DNA from: Nodosilinea nodulosa PCC 7104
GTDB lineage: Bacteria; Cyanobacteriota; Cyanobacteriia; Phormidesmidales; Phormidesmidaceae
DNA: 64,000 bases
Assembly (NCBI RefSeq): GCF_000309385.1
Contig: NZ_JH976537.1
Span: forward strand, 771,426 to 835,425
Direction of reading: 5' to 3'
The stretch's first letter is position 1, and the number at the start of each line of letters is the position of its first letter. Below are positions 59,876-64,000 of the stretch, in pieces. The position numbers were made by a program, and so were the translations under genes. Under the pieces are notes generated by a model. The model saw only the letters and a program-made list of their open reading frames with translations, was not told the DNA's origin and searched no databases.

Positions 59876-61348
59876 CTCGACTTTAGCCAATCAGAAAGAG
59901 GCTGCGAGCAGTTGAATCAACTGTTCGCGCTCTGCCTCTAGGGATAATGCCGGATCAGGGCTGGGAGCCAGTCGGGGAACTACCCGAGCGCGCCACAGAG
60001 CAGTTCGCACCGCCCACAATAAATCAGAGAAGGTGATTTCCGGCTTGGCATACCAAGCGGTGGTGTGGGGCACCAGTGGGGTGAAGGCATGGAGACGGTT
60101 GGCTATCAAGCAGACCAAGGAGAAGAGCGCAAACAGCACTGGGGTGGTGCGAGTGGTGGCGGCTTTCGACCACTGGCGTTGGGATTGCACGCCTAGATGG
60201 GCACGGGCTTCTTCAAAGGTCACTTCCAGGCTCCAGCGAGCGACGTAGAGTTCGACAATCTGAGGTGGGCTGAGCAAGAGGCTGGTGGAGAACAAGGCGG
60301 TGGGGGGTGGACTCCGGTGGGGGTCAATGACCAACACCCACCGTAAGGGCAAGGGGGGATAGCCATCGACATCCCACACCGCCGTACCGGTAACCAATTG
60401 CCGCAGAGCATGGTGGCCCCCATACCAGGGCAGAATGTGAAAGGGTCCCGACTCAACGCTGAGACGTTCCAGGTGGTGTTGCATCGACGGCAGGCGCACC
60501 CCTTTGGTGCGGGGACGACCGGGATAGCGTGGCGGCATCGTGGGGGCAAACTCATAGAGATTGGCTTTCCAGGGCAATCGAGCCACTAACGCCACCCCGT
60601 GGCGGCGGCAGGCCCAGCCAAACTTGGCATGCCCATAGCCCCCATCCCCGACGCACACCCAGTAGCGCTTTAACCACCGACTCACCACCCGCACCATGAC
60701 GATGGCCCAGTCCAAACTACTGCGGTAAGCCCGCTTGCCCCGTGGGGTCGCTTCAGACGGCACCATCAAGCTGAAAAACGGCAGTGCCCACACCCGAGGC
60801 GACCACGGCAGGCGCACCAACACTTGCATCACTTGCCACCGCACCCCACTGCTTTTGACCGTGTGAGTGCGACTTGATTTCACCCCATCGCGGTAGATGC
60901 CCAACCCCCAAATTCGGTGGCCCCACCGACGCTCTAAGGTTTCATCAATCCCAATCACCACCGTTTCGGTGCCGACGAATGCCAGCATAATCAGGCTCAA
61001 AAGCGTCTGCGCGGCAGCCAACCCGCTCCAGCCCACCCGACTCAACATCCGGTAATACTTCCCATACTGCTGCGTTTGTCCTAGGCCCATCACCTGCAAG
61101 ACCCGACTGACCGTGCGATGGCCCTGACATAAGATTGCTCCCACCAGCATGGTTTGCGCCTTCTGCCAACTGCGCTGTTGGGCGAACACCCCTCGAAACG
61201 GAGCCAACACGTCCGCAATCTCGTTGGGTAGACTCAGCATGAGTTTAATGACATAACACTGGAGCTAAGCCTACCGGGTTGGTCCGGCTCGGCTCCAGTT
61301 TCTTCATCTTTTGCTCTCTAGCCCTTTACGCTAATGGCTAAAGTCGAG
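59876..61348 (-). mobile_element. IS4-superfamily-like insertion sequence in P450 gene
   Basis: 1473 bp bounded by perfect 14-bp inverted repeats CTCGACTTTAGCCA (59876-59889 and, inverted, 61335-61348). The flanks TTCAA at 59871-59875 and 61349-61353 form a 5-bp target duplication. Family assignment within IS4/IS701-type elements is not settled. Confidence 0.9.
59891..61240 (-). CDS. DDE transposase of the P450-disrupting IS
   Basis: 449 aa, apparently intact. DDE candidates: Asp in VIGIDETLERRWG, Asp in CVGDGGYGHAKFGW and Glu in EVTFEEARAHLGVQSQRQW. The N-terminal part has the helical DNA-binding stretch (CQGHRTVSRVLQVMGLG). It ends just inside the right terminal repeat (stop 59891). Intact frame, perfect terminal repeats and target duplication suggest that it may still move. 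Confidence 0.88.
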   Translation of the reverse strand: MLSLPNEIADVLAPFRGVFAQQRSWQKAQTMLVGAILCQGHRTVSRVLQVMGLGQTQQYGKYYRMLSRVGWSGLAAAQTLLSLIMLAFVGTETVVIGIDETLERRWGHRIWGLGIYRDGVKSSRTHTVKSSGVRWQVMQVLVRLPWSPRVWALPFFSLMVPSEATPRGKRAYRSSLDWAIVMVRVVSRWLKRYWVCVGDGGYGHAKFGWACRRHGVALVARLPWKANLYEFAPTMPPRYPGRPRTKGVRLPSMQHHLERLSVESGPFHILPWYGGHHALRQLVTGTAVWDVDGYPPLPLRWVLVIDPHRSPPPTALFSTSLLLSPPQIVELYVARWSLEVTFEEARAHLGVQSQRQWSKAATTRTTPVLFALFSLVCLIANRLHAFTPLVPHTTAWYAKPEITFSDLLWAVRTALWRARVVPRLAPSPDPALSLEAEREQLIQLLAASF

Positions 61349-61771
61349 TTCAATCGCTCGCCGTGAAAGGGCGGCATCACCAGCTGCCGCCGCTGCCGGT
61401 GCTGGATTCCGCTCAGCAGCATCAGCGAGTTATGACCCAGCAGGTGCATCAAAATTTGGTTGTACTCTCCCGGCGCGCTCAGCTCTTTGCCATCGTGAGT
61501 AAGCACGTATTTGAGGCTGTCGGGCTGGCTGAGAAAAACCCATTTGGCCAGGGTGCCCTGCGCCTCAAAAATATCGCCGCACTGGCGATAGTGGGTTTCC
61601 ATGTAATCGAGGGGGTTAAAGATCCAGTTGTAGAGCTGCACCAAACTGGGAGACGTGGCTTGGGGGATGGTCGTCATGGGGGCCGGGTGGGAGAGTTGTT
61701 CTAGCTTACGACACCCCATCAGGTTCCCCCCAGCCCGACTGCCCCAGCTGCTCGGGGCGTTCAACGTGGCT

Positions 61772-62086
61772 CTAGGCGCTGACCCTGGTAGACTGCCCCC
61801 TGGAGTGCTGCTCCCCACGGTCATCATTGCCCTCGTGCTCACCGCGCTCTAGCTCGTCGTCGGCTGCGAGCAGATAGCGAGCCTCAGCCGCTTGGCCAGA
61901 GGTTTGGCCAGGGATTTGACCAGAGGCCGAGTTGCCCACCCGGGCAACCAGGAGATTGCCATTTTCCACCCGCGTGGAGAAGGTGGGTAGATCGGAGCGG
62001 GCGGGGCCAGCCAAAACTTTGCCTCCGGCCGCAAACCGCGCCCCGTGGCAGGAAACAGCTGGGCAGCAGCCCAGCCACCGAACCAA
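61772..62086 (-). pseudogene. Rieske [2Fe-2S] domain remnant
   Basis: The frame encodes RWLGCCPAVSCHGARFAAGG followed by KVLAGPARSDLPTFSTRVENG. This matches the second half of a Rieske domain (CxCHGxxF, G-KVL-GPA), but the first Cys-x-His box is damaged, with a deletion between LGC and the SCHGARF box; no start context. A relic of a ferredoxin-like or Rieske oxidoreductase gene upstream of the P450, on the same strand. Confidence 0.55.
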
Positions 62087-62126
62087 GGCCTATCCACTAT
62101 AAAAAGATTCTGCGATCCATAACTAA

Positions 62127-62163
62127 TGCAGCGTCAGCCCTAATTCTTAGGGCTGACGCTGCA
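62127..62163. other. Perfect 17-bp-arm hairpin
   Basis: TGCAGCGTCAGCCCTAA (62127-62143), loop TTC, then its exact complement (62147-62163). There is no T run on either side, so a terminator is unlikely; it may be an end of a mobile element or a small repeat. The surrounding 62164-62257 is G-rich low-complexity sequence (GAGCTGGGGAG units). Confidence 0.7.
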
Positions 62164-62257
62164 CTAGTACTCTGAGGCAGAAGTTTAGGGACTATTTCTG
62201 CAAGCCAGAGAGCTGGGGAGCTGAGGAGCTGGGGAGGCTGGGAAAATTGATGCACGC

Positions 62258-62398
62258 ATGGTCGATCGCACTAGTGGACACATCACCCATTTAGTCATGA
62301 GCAAAGGACCTTTTTGGCATCATCAGGATGTGGCAGTGCCCATTTCAGTGATCGGACAGATCGGGGAGCATTACATTGATTTGACCGTGGATAAATAG
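62258..62398 (+). pseudogene. PRC-barrel-like fragment
   Basis: A 46-codon frame encoding GHITHLVMSKGPFWHHQDVAV and PISVIGQIGEHYIDLTVDK, then TAG, with similar reading (AIADL) continuing. This resembles the strand pattern of PRC-barrel proteins (HITHLVL-EGHLWG-KDVTIPVS-I). The in-frame stop and missing ends indicate a remnant. 62399-62800 shows no other gene. Confidence 0.6.
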
Positions 62399-62803
62399 GC
62401 GATCGCAGATCTAACCCACAATTCCAGCGCGTCAATTTCACACAGCTGGCTGTCAATGCCAGGAGGTTAGCCACAGCGCAATTTTTCTCGACCGGAGCCG
62501 GAGAAGACAAGTAGATTGCCGACATTGTTGTGCAGATATATTTCTGGCCAGCGAGAGGAATTTCAAGCCTCAGCGATTGGCTGAGATATCGAGTGTACTG
62601 CAGAGGAATTGAGGTATGACATAGACATAGTTCATCTACTCACGCTCGAAGTTAGATTAATCCTGTGGGCAAATTATTCTTCTGTCCATATACTCTTGTT
62701 TGCTGGGAAAATAAGCATCCTATTTACGCGCAATAAATCGCTCTTATTATCAGACATTTTATTGGACATTTTTCGCTGAAAAAAGATTAAAAACTTTGAT
62801 ATT

Positions 62804-62846
62804 GTGACTCGATATACAGTAATTCGGATGCCCTGCAAAATAATGT
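62804..62846 (+). promoter_or_regulatory. NtcA-like promoter of the ammonium transporter gene
   Basis: GTG-N8-TAC at 62804-62817, one base from the GTA-N8-TAC consensus, and TAATGT (62841-62846) fitting TA-N3-T at 23 nt spacing. Transcription would start near 62853, giving a 67-nt leader. Nitrogen-limitation control of amt by NtcA is well known in cyanobacteria. Confidence 0.65.
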
Positions 62847-62919
62847 AATTTCATTCTAGATAAACGTTTTTCAAGAAAGTTTTGTCTAGAAAACCTAAAC
62901 AATTCTGCTGGTATTCTCT

Positions 62920-64000
62920 ATGTCTGCCGTGCTTTTTTCTGTTTCGGTAATGTCTTGTGATCTGGCTCAGGTTGGTGCTAGTGCTATTAGCTCAGGCGAT
63001 ACTACCTGGATGCTAATAGCTACAGGCTTAGTTCTGCTGATGACCCCTGGACTGGCTTTTTTCTACGGAGGGCTGGTTCGATCGGGCAACGTGCTCAACA
63101 CGATGATGATGAGCCTGGTTGCCATGGCGATGATTGGCGTCACCTGGTGTTTATGGGGATATAGCCTGGCCTTTGATGTCAACATCGATGCCAACCATCC
63201 CTTTGGACAGGGTATTCAGGCCTATATCGGGGGGTTAAACTGGCTATTTCTCAATCATGTAACGGCTACAGAACCCGACCCAATTGGGTATGCGCCGACT
63301 ATTCCCCATCAGTTGTTTATGGCCTATCAACTGACCTTTGCGATTATTACCCCGGCTTTAATTGCGGGCGCTATCGTTGAAAGGATGAGCTTTAAGGCTT
63401 ACTTTTGGTTTCTGCTGCTGTGGTCCACGTTTCTATACCCTCCCCTGGCCCACTGGGTCTGGGGTAAAGGCTGGATTGGGGCCAGGGGAGTGCTCGACTT
63501 TGCTGGCGGTACCGTGGTTCATATTAGCTCTGGCGTTGCCGCTGTTGTCGCTGCCTACGTCATTGGCCCCCGGCGAAACTTTACCTCCCAGTCCCATACC
63601 CCCCACAACGTTCCCTTTGTGCTGCTGGGCATCGGGCTGCTCTGGTTTGGTTGGTTTGGGTTTAACGGGGGCAGCGCCCTGGCCTCAGGGCCTTTGGCCA
63701 CGGTGGCTTTGGTCAACACCTTAATCGCCACCTCGGCGGCGGGGCTAACCTGGCTGCTGGTGGAATGGATACTGAAGGGTAAGCCTACGGCGATTGGGAT
63801 TGCCAGCGGATTTCTGGCGGGCCTAGTTGGGATCACCCCGGCAGCTGGGTTTGTGCTGCCCTTAGGAGCAATTTTAATTGGGTCACTTACCTCGGTCGGC
63901 TGCTTTTATGCCGTTACGCTGCGAGCCAAATTAAAGTTTGATGATTCTCTGGATACTTTCCCAATCCATGGCGTTGGCGGTACGTTGGGCGCGCTCCTAA
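62920..64000 (+). CDS. amt: Ammonium transporter Amt (partial, 3' end outside window)
   Basis: 360 codons are visible from ATG 62920 to the window edge. Conserved Amt features: TTWMLIATGLVLLMTPGLAFFYGGL, the NxxNT-like VLNTMMMS stretch, AHWVWGKGWI, the DFAGGTVVHISSG with the pore His, FGWFGFNGGSAL, and the second pore-region FPIHGVGGTLG at the edge. A trimeric inner-membrane channel that moves ammonium or ammonia for GlnA. A short exported N-terminus is possible. An NtcA-like promoter precedes it. Confidence 0.95.
   Translation, partial: MSAVLFSVSVMSCDLAQVGASAISSGDTTWMLIATGLVLLMTPGLAFFYGGLVRSGNVLNTMMMSLVAMAMIGVTWCLWGYSLAFDVNIDANHPFGQGIQAYIGGLNWLFLNHVTATEPDPIGYAPTIPHQLFMAYQLTFAIITPALIAGAIVERMSFKAYFWFLLLWSTFLYPPLAHWVWGKGWIGARGVLDFAGGTVVHISSGVAAVVAAYVIGPRRNFTSQSHTPHNVPFVLLGIGLLWFGWFGFNGGSALASGPLATVALVNTLIATSAAGLTWLLVEWILKGKPTAIGIASGFLAGLVGITPAAGFVLPLGAILIGSLTSVGCFYAVTLRAKLKFDDSLDTFPIHGVGGTLGALL

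Larger units (their letters stand above)
58826..61677 (-). pseudogene. CYP110-like cytochrome P450 gene interrupted by an IS
   Basis: 5' part: 61677 down to 61354, from TTIPQATSPSLVQLYNW to MPPFHGER. 3' part: 59875 down to 58826, from LKVYGELIRTITREAI to the stop. It contains the I-helix AGHETTA, the ExxR NETLRIYP and the haem-binding FMPFGSGARRCVGAALA with the axial Cys. Joining the parts at the target duplication gives an uninterrupted 457-codon frame (HGERLKVYGEL), the normal length of a CYP110 monooxygenase acting on fatty acids or terpenes. The gene is therefore inactivated by the insertion alone. Confidence 0.92.

Overview
The window is chromosomal DNA of a filamentous-type cyanobacterium, probably Leptolyngbya/Nodosilinea-like. 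The evidence is an allophycocyanin-like core subunit (apcF), petG, the C-terminal half of a split-intein DnaE, a hetZ/patU3 pair, cobyrinate a,c-diamide synthase, NtcA-type promoters, and very many GCGATCGC (HIP1) octamers. GC content is moderately high, with lower-GC patches that look acquired (about 15.8-16.7, 34.8-36.3 and 47.3-49.2 kb). No rRNA or CRISPR array is visible, and I see one tRNA (Val, CAC).

Layout. 0-8.2 kb is a signalling block: the end of an EamA transporter, two hybrid histidine kinases (375 and 1421 aa), a single-domain receiver, and a HisKA-EAL fusion with no kinase ATPase domain. A 700-bp gap between the kinases and the receiver can fold into strongly nested hairpins. 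8.2-19.8 kb is mostly housekeeping or conserved genes: a B12-binding radical SAM protein, transglutaminase, lumenal pentapeptide protein, hydrolase, arylamine N-acetyltransferase, cysS, an M50-like membrane protein with a J-like domain, and cobyrinate synthase. 19.8-25.4 kb holds small and photosynthetic genes (petG, apcF with a sugar kinase) and glnA behind a textbook NtcA promoter. 25.5-34.4 kb has interspersed repeats, an XRE regulator divergent from a DUF2834 gene, argD, a TgpA-type transglutaminase, patU3-like and hetZ genes, and tRNA-Val.

34.5-49.2 kb is an accessory region built from small divergent regulator/effector pairs: TetR-amidase, TetR-cupin, LuxR-(DJ-1 and SnoaL), LuxR-DUF6220, plus an AraC gene and several NTF2-fold or redox enzymes. 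Two of these pairs have perfect palindromes between the genes. Two GAF-LuxR paralogues share a conserved upstream motif and flank an IS1634-like insertion with a 6-bp target duplication. Short MITE-like repeats are scattered here.

49.7-58.7 kb holds a fused 5-oxoprolinase/hydantoinase, an amidohydrolase and an EamA transporter, then split dnaE-C and a PotD-like binding protein. 58.8-62.4 kb is decaying DNA: a CYP110-like P450 gene cut by an IS (excision on paper restores a 457-codon frame exactly), a Rieske fragment, a perfect 17-bp-arm hairpin and a PRC-barrel fragment. The window ends inside an ammonium transporter gene that also has an NtcA-like promoter. The nitrogen theme (glnA, amt, argD, 5-oxoprolinase, PotD, amidase) is suggestive, but only glnA and amt carry visible NtcA signals. 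All family assignments come from motif reading and memory of the families, not database searches.
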